Below, piece after piece: positions 9,300-19,657 of a DNA stretch of 25,374 bases. The stretch lies in assembly GCA_000934455.1 (NCBI GenBank), contig KN882206.1, positions 94,772 to 120,145 on the forward strand, written 5' to 3'. The stretch is from Apostichopus parvimensis (Eukaryota; Echinodermata; Holothuroidea; Aspidochirotida; Stichopodidae). The notes under the pieces were generated by a model. That model had not been told where the DNA came from, made no database searches, and worked only from the letters and a program-made list of their open reading frames with translations. How positions within the stretch are numbered: the first letter of the stretch is position 1; each line of letters begins with the position of its first letter. The position numbers and the translations under genes were made by a program.

Positions 9300-10793
9300 A
9301 GGATTGGCTGCTTTCATGTTTTAAGCTATGCATATGTATGAGCTCAGTAAAGAAAGGATGGTAAAACGGACAAGGGTTTTCATCGTAACTACAGTATATA
9401 TATCGTTACATAAACTCTGTAAAGTTAAAAAGGTTACCTCAATTTTTTAAAGTTGATTATTAAAGCAATCCTGTGAATTTTAGCTACACTGTAATACTCT
9501 TCTGTAATTTCCATTCAAGTATTACCCAGTTCGTTTTAAATACATTTATAATGACTTGAGTCGGATTTAGTCATTGGTAACGTGAGGACGGTAATGGAAG
9601 GACGAAAGGTTTTACTCAATTTTAACTGCACAAACCATGTGCTTGACACAATTAAATGATACAACAAGAAAACTGCTGCAGAGTATACCTTGTAAATGTA
9701 AAATAAAATAATATAGAGCTAGCATTAATAATTATCTACAAAAAAATGTCTAATTTCAAAATAAATAACAGCTACTGTATATATACTTGATGATATTTAA
9801 AAAAATAACAAAACCCTGCAAAATTCCATGTAAATAGGTTGACATACAGCCCACCACAGCACCACCCCAAACTGATAAAATATGTGCAGGAGGGGTTTGA
9901 ACAAGTACGGTGAGACAGTAAGAGTCTTGGCTTTGCTATCACTGTACTAAGCTAATACTTGCATACTAGTCACCAACTTGTGCAAGAGCCATTTGCTTGA
10001 GAAAGCGAAACTTCTGACTGCACAGCACGCAGAGTAACTGATGAAGTTGTCTTCAGACTAATGTCAGGGGTAGGGGGGGGGAACAAACCTGACTAAGATT
10101 GGCATAAAATGATAATATATCAGACTAATATATGATAGAGAATAGTTATAGTAATAACATTTTTATTCAGACTGGAAGCGTAAACAAAAATAGACGAGAA
10201 TAAAACTAATGCCAGCCAGAGGAAGGGGAAGCTGATTTCCACTGGGAGATTCCTCCAGTCCTGGCATTACCACCCTCCCAAGAGTACCTAGCCATAAAAT
10301 ATAAATAAAAAAAAAATCCCCTTCCCTGTGGCTGGACTGTTCCCCAGGTAAACTTTACTTCCGGAGTTTGACTGACAAGCACTCCAGCCAATGGGGTGCC
10401 TTTTAGATACTGTCTTCAGATATAACTATAGTTGGTTGTATATGTACACATCTGCTGTACTTCTGTGTTGGTAAGTTAAATGTGAAGTGGAATATTGAGG
10501 GGGGGGGGGGGATGGGAGCCTTCAGCTGGGATTATCCACAGGCTTATTATTACAGCATATACAGTAAGCACACTTTTCAGTGAGCTGGAGGTCCAGTTCA
10601 CGATAATAAAGAGGTTTAATTGCATAACAATCAGACCAAATCAAATCAAAAGGAGTTTAACCCCTGGTCCACCTGCAAGAGGTCCTACAGGGGATAATAA
10701 GATTATTTTTATAGAACAGACAATTTTTTTTTTTTATCCCCTTGGGAAAGTTGTCTATTTTTCAGTCAAGGAAAGGTTAAATACAGCACTTAC
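9300..10793. other. Intronic DNA without recognised genes
   Basis: AT-rich intron. G runs occur at 10073-10081 (9 G) and 10499-10511 (13 G). Short open frames here have no recognisable protein features. Confidence 0.5.
10499..10511 (+). repeat. Poly(G) run, 13 G
   Basis: Thirteen uninterrupted G on the plus strand, one member of the G-run series discussed in the findings. Confidence 0.85.
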
Positions 10794-10851
10794 CAACACC
10801 CAAACAATGCCCCTAGCAACACCCAAACAATGCCCTTAGCAACACCCTAAC
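10794..10851 (+). repeat. 23-bp tandem repeat, 2.5 copies
   Basis: caacacccaaacaatgcccc plus tag, then the same 23 bases with one change, then caacaccctaac. The copies are nearly identical, so the array is young or under gene conversion. Confidence 0.9.
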
Positions 10852-10940
10852 TATATACTTATCACACTGTATGCAATGCATGGTATTCATTCTTTAAAGC
10901 TTGACCACAAATGTTGCATTATTTGAACTAGTGAAAAATT

Positions 10941-11159
10941 TGTCCTTCCGTTACTGTCCTTCCGTTAATTACCAAAATAGTAACAGAGGGACATATTTCA
11001 ATTGTTATAAATAAAACGAAGGGGGTCGACATTCGTCTCTTCAATAAGTCCACATCGTTGGTCTACTTAAGGTTGATTTAAATAATAACTTCCATAACAT
11101 TTACACTACATGTTTGATCATGAAAGAAAAATGTCCTTTCTTTCTGTAACGGAAGGACA
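10941..11159. mobile_element. Inverted-repeat element with doubled terminus, about 219 bp
   Basis: tgtccttccgttac at 10941-10954 is the exact reverse complement of gtaacggaaggaca at 11146-11159. The left terminus is immediately repeated (tgtccttccgttaa at 10955-10968). No transposase is encoded and no target duplication was identified. The superfamily is unknown. Confidence 0.6.
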
Positions 11160-11216
11160 TTTTCAGAGGCTGATTTGTTATATATCACAGAAATGAGACA
11201 AAACATGCAAAATGAC

Positions 11217-11243
11217 AAAAATAAAATAAAATAAAATAAAAAT
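11217..11243 (+). repeat. AAAAT microsatellite
   Basis: Five near-perfect AAAAT units in a row. Confidence 0.9.
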
Positions 11244-12108
11244 TGCAATCAGTCTTTCATGACCTAATTAACTATCACCTCACAGGAATTGATACCATTT
11301 GCACATACTTTCCTATCACAAATTAATCACATTTCTGGGATGAAAATATGATTATTACTTAATCCTAATATTTGGAACCAAATTGCTTCCAAAAACATAT
11401 TCTGAAAGTAAATCTTAAAAATACAGACATTAAGTGTTCATTTGACACCAAATTTGTTTTTAGTTGCATGCATTTAAATGTTTTCGTCGATGTCAACTTT
11501 CCCACTATGTTCTCTTGTACACTACATGAACAAACAACTAAAATTAGTTCCAGGAAATGAAGATACTGAAATTCAATAATTCTAACCCTTTACCCTAGAA
11601 AGCAGATATCATTAATCATACAGTATACCAAACCCACACCTACATAAACATTGCATTTCCTAGAAATCACCCTTTACTTACAAATTTAATATTTTTTACT
11701 GTCACTGCATTTCATCACTGACCATTCTAGAAAATAGCTGATAGTTGATAGAATGTTTGTCATTTCAAAGGGGGGGGGGGGGGGGGAATTAAAAAAAAAA
11801 AAAACCCAAAAAAGGAGCCCCAGCTCCTCCGCCCCCAAAATAAATGTTTCAATCAAAGAGAAGTGGTTAAAGTCTAAAGAGAAGGAAATAATATCACTCT
11901 GTTATTTGGATGAGGAGTCATCCATTTCCCTCGTGATTTAGAAAGGTTTACCGCATCATAAAAAACTGAACAGATTTTCATATTTTCATTTATTGGTGTC
12001 ATTCCTGTATGACCTATTATGTGCTGGTAATTTGATTCATTACATATAATCCTCGGAATGTTGCAATTCTTCGAAAAACTTTAAGACCATTATTTAAATG
12101 TCTAGAGG
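11244..12108. other. Intronic DNA with a long poly(G)/poly(A) stretch
   Basis: The main feature is 17 consecutive G at 11770-11786, followed after aatt by a run of A broken by C. Short open frames on both sides look random. Nothing else is recognised. Confidence 0.6.
11770..11786 (+). repeat. Poly(G) run, 17 G
   Basis: Seventeen consecutive G followed closely by an A-rich run, both on the plus strand. Confidence 0.85.
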
Positions 12109-12430
12109 CTTCTTGAAGTCAACTGGGGCATCCTTACAGACTCAACCATCATGTCACTTGTACATGCAAGTAACCACCAACACAAACAAATGCACGAACA
12201 CACACACAAGTCAAGAGCCCTCTTGAACTCAATCTGGGGCATCCTTACAGACTCAACCATCATGTCACTTGTACATGCAAGTACAATCACCAACACAAAC
12301 AAATGCACCCACACACACACAAGTCAAGAGTCTTCTTGAACTCAATCTGGGGCATCCATACAGACTCCTCCATGATGTCACTTGTACATGTATGCAAGTA
12401 CAATCACCAACACAAACAAATGCACACATG
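12109..12430 (+). repeat. Minisatellite, three units of about 112 bp
   Basis: The word ctggggcatcc starts its GGGG at 12125, 12236 and 12349, giving periods of 111 and 113. Each unit carries cttgaactcaa, acagactc, catgatgtcacttgtacatg or its variant, caccaacacaaacaaatgca and a short ACAC run. Unit 1 is the most diverged at its start (cttgaagtcaa). Overlapping open frames on both strands arise from the repeat and are not genes. Confidence 0.9.
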
Positions 12431-12640
12431 GTTGTATTACATTCAGACCGAGGACCCCATTGTATTGCCATTGTTCAAATCACGTACCCTAACCTTAACA
12501 ATACCCCATACAATAGAATTCTTCCGAGGACGTGGTGATTCTTTAGAAATCACAACCGAGGACCTGGAAGTCTTTTGTTCAAGTCCTCGGTCAGAATACA
12601 AAACAAATGCACGCACGCACACACACACACATGCACCATA
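12431..12640. repeat. CCGAGGAC repeats and CA microsatellite
   Basis: Contains ccgaggac at three places (about 12450, 12525, 12558) and its inverse gtcctcggtc near 12585, followed by acaaaacaaatgcacgcacg and an ACACAC run. The last part resembles the minisatellite unit (acaaacaaatgcac), so this is probably a rearranged extension of it. Confidence 0.55.
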
Positions 12641-13677
12641 ATGGCTGTAAAGGATTTCAATTTCATCATTTGAAACACGATGATGCAGATTTTTTTTTTT
12701 TTTTTTTACAAGCAATGATACTTACAGTGCCTCAGTCTCCACGCTACTATTGCACCTTTCCCACTGTACCATTCCTAATATCTGGAAGTTCTGTACCCCT
12801 CCTCCCCCCTCCCAATTCTCTGGAGGTAAATAATTGTCATGTAATTGAAGGTAAACTCACTCTTCCCAAACTATAGGTTTCCCCCACCCCTCTTGCCCAC
12901 CTCCAAGCCAAGTTAACTTTACAGTGGACCACAAGCCAGGATATAAAGATGTTTCTGATACCATCTAACAGATAAACCTGCTCTTCTCATAAAAGTGTTC
13001 TGCTCTCTTGAGTTTTGACGAATATGTGTTTAAGCGCTGTACATTACAAACTTTCAGTCAGTCAATATGCAATGGATTGCACTTATTTTAATTATTAATT
13101 TGTAGACTTAAATAATCAATCATCATGGGTGCTAATTGGACGAGTTTAGAATTGAATGAGCCATGATTTACCATCTTATATGGTGAAATCACAGCATGCG
13201 TCCCCATAGAAACCAAGAAAAAGATGAAATGGTTGGTTTTGTATTAAAGCAGCTCGGCAGTGAACCACTGCCGTACAAGCACAGAGACCATTTACTGGAC
13301 ATGTAGAATTTGGTCCAAATGATATATATACTGTACCTGTACAACTTTTGGAATGGACAGATGATAATTATGAAAGCAAGATTCTAGTTAAAACTAACCC
13401 TCCAGGTAGAGTTAATACCAAAACTTTGAGACTTTTCAACGTATTCAGTGCCCGGTATCAATTGATATCTGCTTTGAGTGATCGCTACTAAAACATACCT
13501 TACGATTAGCAATATGGTACAACAACTCTAACGATGAAGACGACGTCTCATCTGGGCACACAGTTCCTTGTGATAACACCAATGCCAGCAGTATTCAGTA
13601 AAGAAGCTTTAAAATTTACATCATGTATGTGTAGGTGTTAAGGAGGTGAATTTGATACTGATTTATACACATATATA
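12641..13677. other. Intronic DNA without recognised genes
   Basis: Holds an 18-T run at 12690-12707, a CT-rich patch (12795-12820) and a perfect 8-bp-arm hairpin CGGCAGTG-aac-CACTGCCG at 13255-13273. No coding feature is supported. Confidence 0.5.
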
Positions 13678-14132
13678 CAGGGATGTGCCCACGCTGGGCG
13701 GCACTGGGCGGTCCCGCCCAACACTAAAAATTACCGCCCAGCACTGTCTTAAAAATCGTGAATCCCGCCCAGCACTATTTTCATCTAAAATCCAACACTA
13801 AAGTATATTCAACATAAATTGGGCCTAGCCTACCGTATGCCAAAATCATACAGACTAATAATGCATCAGTTACGCATGCGAGAAACATTACTTACGGCTC
13901 TCAATCGGTCCCTTGTAAAATCTCTTTGAAACAAACTAATAACTTTTACCAGGTACATAATATATTTCACTAAGAAAAAATTTAAAAATGTAAATTGTTA
14001 GCAAACCTAGTACTTGCTTAAAAAGCTACACAAGTGCCAGCATTTGGCATCTGAGCACGTTCAAAAATCGACCCCTCCCCCAGGACGGCGATCAGTATAC
14101 CCGGCATTCAGGAAATCCTGGGCACATCCCTG
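13678..14132. mobile_element. hAT-like non-autonomous transposon, 455 bp
   Basis: The left end CAGGGATGTGCCCA and the right end TGGGCACATCCCTG are exact reverse complements over 14 bp. CAGGG-type termini are usual for hAT elements, which duplicate 8 bp of target. The flanks catatata and tatatatg agree at 6 of 8 positions, compatible with a decayed duplication but also with simple AT-rich DNA. Near the left end the motif CCGCCCA(A/G)CACT recurs several times in both orientations. There is no transposase frame. Confidence 0.75.
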
Positions 14133-15701
14133 TATATATGTATATCCATTAATATTAATATGTCAGCTTATATTGCATACTATGTACAGTCTATACTTTA
14201 TACATGTGCATTGAGAGAGCTCAGTCATTATCCCATTAAATTTGACATCTTTCCAAAATTTAAAATGACTTCTGAAAATATCATCATCCATTGCACACTC
14301 AGTGGTCTGTTTGAATAGTCTCCAAATCTGGCCATGCAATCAACTATTGTACAACTCTATAGTCGACAAAAGATGAAAATTAAGAGTCAACAGATGTGGG
14401 CTTACAGTACGGTTCTCATCAAGGTTGGTATTAATTGTGTGATCTACTCGTTTTAATCATTAATCACCATCCCCAGTCCATGAAGATGAATTGAATTGAG
14501 CTGTAGATTTAAACAAGATGTTTGAATATCTGAAATAGATCTATTTTAAGAAGAAGAAAAAACGCGGACAATCGGACGAACTAATTACATTTATTTGAGG
14601 GCAAAGAACCGCTGAAATATCAGCTTGGTACTGAAAAATCTATTAAAACTCTTATAACAATTAATACGTACAAGTAGGTTACTGTACAGAACAGTACAAT
14701 TGTAACTATTTCATACCAATTTTCACACTTGAGGTGAGGATCAGAACTTTGGCTGTTTGCCAATTTGTCTTTAACTGTGTTAACAGCATTGAAGCTGGCT
14801 CCCATCTGGGGATGGGGGGGGGGGGGGGGGGGGTTGAGGGGGCCAAATAGTTAGTGCCCCCCTTAAATTGTTTGTGCCCTCCATCTCAGAATTCCTGGCT
14901 AAACTTACCCGGCCTCAATGTAAGGTAATGACTTGCAAAACTATGGGGACCTTACAGTAAAGACATGAAATGTTTTCTCTGTCAATTTGAAAGTGAAAAC
15001 ATTTGTGTCAATTCAATTGCCAAGTATCTATGGTAGTGGTACTGTAGGTAACCTCCCAACCAATACAAGAAACAAGGGACGTACTGTAGCAGATTTTTAG
15101 TTCAATATTAATATTAAATTTGCCCAGCGAAAACATTGAATATAACCACAAAATTTCGGGTAGTGCATCAAGTTTGTGCGACACTCCATATTTTCTACAC
15201 TGTAGAGGCCATCTTTGTCAAAGAGATACGTGTCATTTTTAGAAAATTATCTCGACAGCATTCCCGTCTACACCAACTGTTGATATGGAAACACTGCCCT
15301 CAATGGAGAAGGTAAGCTTGACTGGTCTTTTATTAATTCTCTAAATTACAAAAAAATAAAATAAAAAAATATTTGTTATATTGTAGCTTATAATTGTCCC
15401 ATTTATATGGGAGAGGAATTTAATCAATAACATGAAATTATTTGAAAATGCTGGGCAAATAGCAACTTGATTCGTTAATGATGTCATCATAACTCTAGCA
15501 GATATTTGTTGACTATATCTCTCATATAAATGGACTGGAACATTCATTCACTGAATCAGCTAATAGCCATGAATAATGGTAAAATGATTCAGTTTTAAAC
15601 AAAGAGTCTCATTTAATATTTACTGCAGTAAAATAATATATTTTGTTCCCTCTTGCACCTGTCTCCTCACATTATCAGCACTCCCCCTTCTACCATATCA
15701 T
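14133..15701. other. Intronic DNA with the longest poly(G) run
   Basis: AT-rich and without a supported gene. It contains 20 consecutive G at 14814-14833, followed by ttgagggggcc, and many TACTGTA/TACAGTA words (for example near 14683 and 15040). Confidence 0.5.
14814..14833 (+). repeat. Poly(G) run, 20 G
   Basis: Twenty consecutive G, the longest homopolymer of G or C in the window. The true length may differ because of sequencing or assembly slippage. Confidence 0.85.
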
Positions 15702-16040
15702 GAATAGAATAGAATAGAATAGTGCACAATTGGTATTGCGCCGGTATCGAACCGAAGACCGAAGACGCTCATGGCCCAGTGTCTATAACCAAACGTCTAT
15801 TATCATTCCATAACCATTCTCAAGTCCCTTCGGACTATAGACACGATGAGCTGCCACAAAGGGCGCTAAATCGTATTTACCGATCAGACACACATATTCC
15901 CCCACTCCATACTTATATGCTGAGCACCAAGCAAGATGGCAGTAGGTCCCATTTTAAAGTCTTTGGTATGACTCCGCCCGAGTCGAACCCTGAGCCTTCC
16001 GGCTGATAAGCAGATGCTTTAACCACTAGGGTAACCAGTC
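15702..16040 (-). mobile_element. tRNA-derived SINE with ATTCT tail
   Basis: Read on the minus strand, bases 16040-15970 form a 71-nt tRNA-like head. Its A-box-like part is gttaccctagtggttaaagc and its B box is GGTTCGACTCG; the first four bases (GACT) pair with the last four (AGTC). A unique body follows, starting ataccaaagactttaaaatg and including tgggacctactgccatcttg. The 3' end carries a second B-box-like word GGTTCGATACC (15755-15745) and a tail of four ATTCT units (15722-15702). Such SINEs are transcribed by RNA polymerase III from the internal boxes and moved by a partner LINE. No target duplication is evident. The 94-codon open frame on the plus strand is incidental. Confidence 0.8.
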
Positions 16041-16071
16041 GGTATTTAAGTGAGTGAACATTTAACCTTTT

Positions 16072-16109
16072 AACACTATGCCCTCTACGACCTGTAGAGC
16101 GGGAGTGTT
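16072..16109. repeat. Imperfect hairpin with GCCCTCTA word
   Basis: AACACT at the left pairs with AGTGTT at the right, and GCCCTCTAC with GTAGAGC (one bulge). The left arm aacactatgccctctacgac matches aacactgtgcgccctctatg at 2195, suggesting a shared repeat terminus. Confidence 0.5.
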
Positions 16110-16123
16110 GAGGCTGTCATGGG

Positions 16124-16168
16124 ACAGGTAAGCTCGTCACTTGTAAATATCCAAACCTGATAAGCCTT
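16124..16168 (-). repeat. Dispersed repeat fragment, ACTGGTTTGG family, minus-strand copy
   Basis: On the minus strand reads aggtttggatatttacaagt then gacgagcttacctgtccc, nearly identical to 2105-2145. It lies directly beside the hairpin at 16072-16109. Confidence 0.6.
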
Positions 16169-16189
16169 TGGGAATACGTACAAGGTTTT

Positions 16190-16560
16190 CAGATAGTAAC
16201 CTCTGTTGACCTGACATTTGACCTCCACAGAAAACAATAGGGATCTTCGACACACTATATGGTGGATTCTACATGACAGTATGAAGTCCATCCAGGCACA
16301 ACTTCTGTAAGTTATATCCAAGATATCAGACTATCTATCGCTGTTGACCTCAAATGACCTTTTGACCACCACACAAATGATAGGGTCCTAAGTTGATTCA
16401 AATACAAAGTATCAACTTTATCCAGCCTTTCCTTAAAAAGTTACTATATTTTCAAATGTGTTGACCTTAGATGACCTTTGACGGTTTGACCTACACAGAA
16501 AAGAATAGGATTCTGTTAGTCACTATTAAAATTGGATCTACATACCGAGTATTGAAGTTA
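16190..16560 (+). repeat. Three tandem units rich in TGACCT half-sites
   Basis: Units begin with gttgacct at about 16205, 16343 and 16460. Each continues through a second or third TGACC word to (c/t)acaca(g/a)a and a variant of ataggg/ataggattct. TGACCT (reverse complement AGGTCA) occurs at 16207, 16219, 16345, 16355, 16462, 16472 and 16487. Direct spacings include 4 bp (16345/16355 and 16462/16472), 2 bp and 1 bp to partial sites. No protein is encoded. This is a degenerate tandem repeat of a dispersed family. Confidence 0.7.
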
Positions 16561-17066
16561 TATTTAGAAGCTTAGCCTGGCATCACATAGGTAGCTACAT
16601 ACACAAATATATACACAGCAATCACCCACAAAGGTCATCCCTGTCCGTTACGGGCAATTAAGGAATAAACAAAACCAAGCTGGCATCCAATTAGCTGCTT
16701 CAAGTGACTATAAAGCTCAGACTTGTCACAAGCACTATCAGCAGTGACATGAGAATTTCTCAAAATAAGTTCATTAGGCAAACTTGGGTGATTTTAATCA
16801 GACTGTTGAACAATTTATAAACATGCCACATTAAAGAAATTAAGACAAAATTGATTGAATGCCTTTATCACTAGCCTAGTACCACCTGGAACATCTGCCA
16901 GTACCACCATTACTTATCATTCATGAATGCTTTAGTGAGGGGTCTATATCATGTGAAGGTCAACTACAGTATGCTGTCATCAGATATTAACATCAAGATA
17001 AAACAGCAGAAAAAATACACAACATTATGTCAACGCTTTGAGCAACATCTACAGGAAGGAAGTCTA
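16561..17066. other. Intronic DNA without recognised genes
   Basis: AT-rich sequence without clear repeats, exons or element ends. Confidence 0.5.
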
Positions 17067-17099
17067 AAAATGTTAATTACCGCCGGTAATTAACATTTT
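17067..17099. repeat. Perfect palindrome, 16-bp arms, 1-base centre
   Basis: AAAATGTTAATTACCG, one C, then the exact reverse complement CGGTAATTAACATTTT. It is followed directly by a second palindrome at 17100-17114, CCGGTAA-t-TTACCGG, which re-uses the CGGTAAT word. Perfect arms without decay suggest recent origin or selection for structure. Confidence 0.9.
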
Positions 17100-17126
17100 C
17101 CGGTAATTTACCGGAAAGGTAAACAC

Positions 17127-17144
17127 AGAGAGAGAGAGAGAGAG
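17127..17144 (+). repeat. AG microsatellite
   Basis: Nine AG units followed by a degenerate purine-rich extension to about 17175. Confidence 0.9.
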
Positions 17145-17760
17145 CTAGAGGTGGAGAGAGGTGGCGACAGAGTTGGTAGAGGTAAGCCCTGCCAATACTA
17201 TGATGAAATATCACTTTTCTTTGTGTCATCTGTAAACCAGCAATTTTAAGGTTTATACAAACTCTATTCTGATAAAGTGGAGTGACTGAGACATTGAAAG
17301 GACTATTCTTAGCACTGGCTTAAGTTGATTGTCTTTTTGAAGATCAAAAAAACAATTGTGCTGAAAATTTACTGCACCTTTAGGTCAATACCCCTCATAG
17401 CATTTTTTAGGCCAAACATTTATAGAATCTTCAAGTATGGTGATAGTTTGTTAATTTTGCCCCTGGCAATTACGGCAGATTGAAATGCATTTTCGGCAGG
17501 AATGGGTTTTTTTAATGTATCTTATAGTTACTAAATTCACAGGTGAACAAAACAATTTCAACCGAAGAACTCAAGTGACCTCAATTGACACTTGATCTCA
17601 TGTTTCAAGTTTTTGCTGGTAATCCAAAGGTGCTTGAGGATGGAACATAGAGTTTGTGCCAACCAACCAACCACAGCCAACCATTCTCTGTGTTTTAACA
17701 GGAGAGACATTACCATGCAGGAAGTGCCAATAAACTGTGTGTGCAGTACATGCATACTGA
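17145..17760. other. Intronic DNA without recognised genes
   Basis: Overlapping open frames on both strands between 17558 and 17891 have no domain I recognise and partly run into the hAT element, so I treat them as chance. Confidence 0.5.
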
Positions 17761-17768
17761 CATGTACA

Positions 17769-18173
17769 CTGTGGCGGAGCTTCCATACAGTCAGGGGGGG
17801 GGGGGGCGGATGCCCTCCCCTGACGGACTCAAATGGACTGCTGGCGCCCTTTTCAGCTTGTTACCACTTTTTACTTATTGGCGATTATTGACTTTTTTAT
17901 TTCGCTCTCAAATACCTATGGTATTGACATTTGTCACATTTTGTTGGTGTAATTTTCTGACAAAATGGCGATGACACCTATTTATTCTTCGTTTACCTGC
18001 AAATTAGCAAGGCCCGGAAAGGGTCATTTCCGGCGATCTAGGGAGTATCTTTACTCAAAAAATGTCTGTACGCTCCACGCCAACCTGTGGTGGCGCTCCG
18101 CTTAGATAGTGTCGAAAGCGCCCCTACAGACCATTCTCGCCCACCCTGACCAATACCCCTAGCTCCGCCACTG
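17769..18173. mobile_element. hAT-type non-autonomous transposon with exact 8-bp target duplication, 405 bp
   Basis: CATGTACA is found immediately outside both ends, at 17761-17768 and 18174-18181. The left end CTGTGGCGGAGCT and the reverse complement of the right end, CAGTGGCGGAGCT, differ at one position. CAGTGGCGGAGCTAGG-type termini plus an 8-bp duplication are typical of hAT transposons. The interior holds a 13-G run at 17794-17806 and no transposase frame, so it needed a partner for movement. The intact target duplication implies an insertion younger than most others here. Confidence 0.9.
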
Positions 18174-18181
18174 CATGTACA

Positions 18182-19657
18182 GTATGTCTGGCTGGCTTAG
18201 TTTCATAAATCACATGGGGTTATGAAGCCATTGAACCAATAGATGCTCAGTAGAAATATACCTAACCCATGTGATTCTTTACTATACCAAAGCGGTTCCT
18301 TTCAGATGTCTTGGTTAGACGCAACCACCCAACAAAAACTGTAGCTGTGACATCTGGAGGAAATTAACTGTATATATTTTTTTTTTAATTTTCTTTTTGA
18401 TCTCTACATTACTCGTTAATTACCTCATTAAGGATGATTGATGGGAATGAGTTCATGCTGCCGACAGGAGAAGTTCATGTTGCGGACAAAACCTGACCCC
18501 CCACGCTCAATTGATTGAACACTTGGAATAGTACTTTACAGCGTTTGCACATTAACTAGTCTGATTATGTTTCGGGATCAATCTGCAGGGTTTTAAATCA
18601 AGTTGAATGCAGCTGACTCAGATGATATCCTCTGTGCTCTCTTTTCAAAAAACTGAGATGAAATAAATTCCACCAATAACCAACTGGCAATGTAATGGTT
18701 CCTGACAAATGTACATGCAGCTACTGTATGTGTCCACCAATCACAGCCAATGATTCCCTTATAAAACATATCTATAGGGGAAACGTCTAGGTTACCAGGC
18801 CTGGAGAAATCCTCCCAGCTAAAATCAAGAGCTAGAACTGCTAGAGGTACTAGGTCTTTTTGTCAGTTTGGCTAACTGCTTTCATCTGCTGAAAGATTCT
18901 ATAATCTACTATTTACTTGAATCCCCCAGCTTCGATTTAGGAATTGCAGTTTTGTCTTTTGCGGCTTCTTATGTTACTCGTGTAGGAATATAACATTAAA
19001 GCTCGCATGCTCCAATTACATTAACGCATGCTCAGGATGAAGAGATACAACGCAGTTAACTTGACTATTTCATTATGTGGTGATCTTTTGATCGCCCTCC
19101 ATTTTCCTTGTATATGTAGTAACAGTAGGCCTATGTTATAGTATACACTGAGTTTGGCTTTAGGTTGAATACGGGTACCGGGGTTTGATTTTTGGGACCG
19201 GTCCCATCACTCAATTCCAAGCCTCCTCTCTCCTCACTCGCCCATCAGTCCCCCAAACAACAAAATGACATAGCTGGTCTATTGTATAATCACTCTTACG
19301 CTGGAAAAACCCCAAAATGGTATGATGTATATGAGACCCTTCTTTCCTCAAAAGCAAAAAAAATTGGATTTGATTTTGAGTTTGTTTCAGCCAATGCCAT
19401 TTACACCTGTTCATGCGATAAATACTTTAAAATGATAAAATGTTAACTTCTGCTATTACCCACAAATAGTTAATGATCTTTGACACTATTAACACCTATA
19501 AAAGTTTGTGTGCATTATTTAGCTATATTGATCTATTTCTCTATATTCTAAGTAGGATGTGAAATGTTTTACAAAATGTGAAACATTTATCAGCAGGTTC
19601 CTAAAGTACATTGGGCATTACTTGCCAATGACATAGAGTAAAGGGGAAGATGGATGT
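18182..19657. other. Intronic DNA without recognised genes
   Basis: AT-rich intron. A 12-bp palindrome GGGACCGGTCCC sits at 19194-19205. An 84-codon open frame at 19192-19446 has no recognisable features. Confidence 0.5.

Noticed and set aside
12109..12430. CRISPR array
   Set aside because: The units are about 112 bp with no repeat/spacer alternation, and the window is eukaryotic.
12102..12715. Several overlapping open frames on both strands
   Set aside because: All derive from the 112-bp minisatellite and CA-rich repeats; the peptides simply repeat with the unit.
15970..16040. A genuine tRNA gene on minus
   Set aside because: The length and B box fit, but only four acceptor bases pair, the anticodon arm is poor, and a SINE body and ATTCT tail follow directly.
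17558..17974. Overlapping open frames of 62-99 codons on both strands
   Set aside because: No recognisable domains; several cross the hAT boundary at 17769, which shows they are not conserved coding units.
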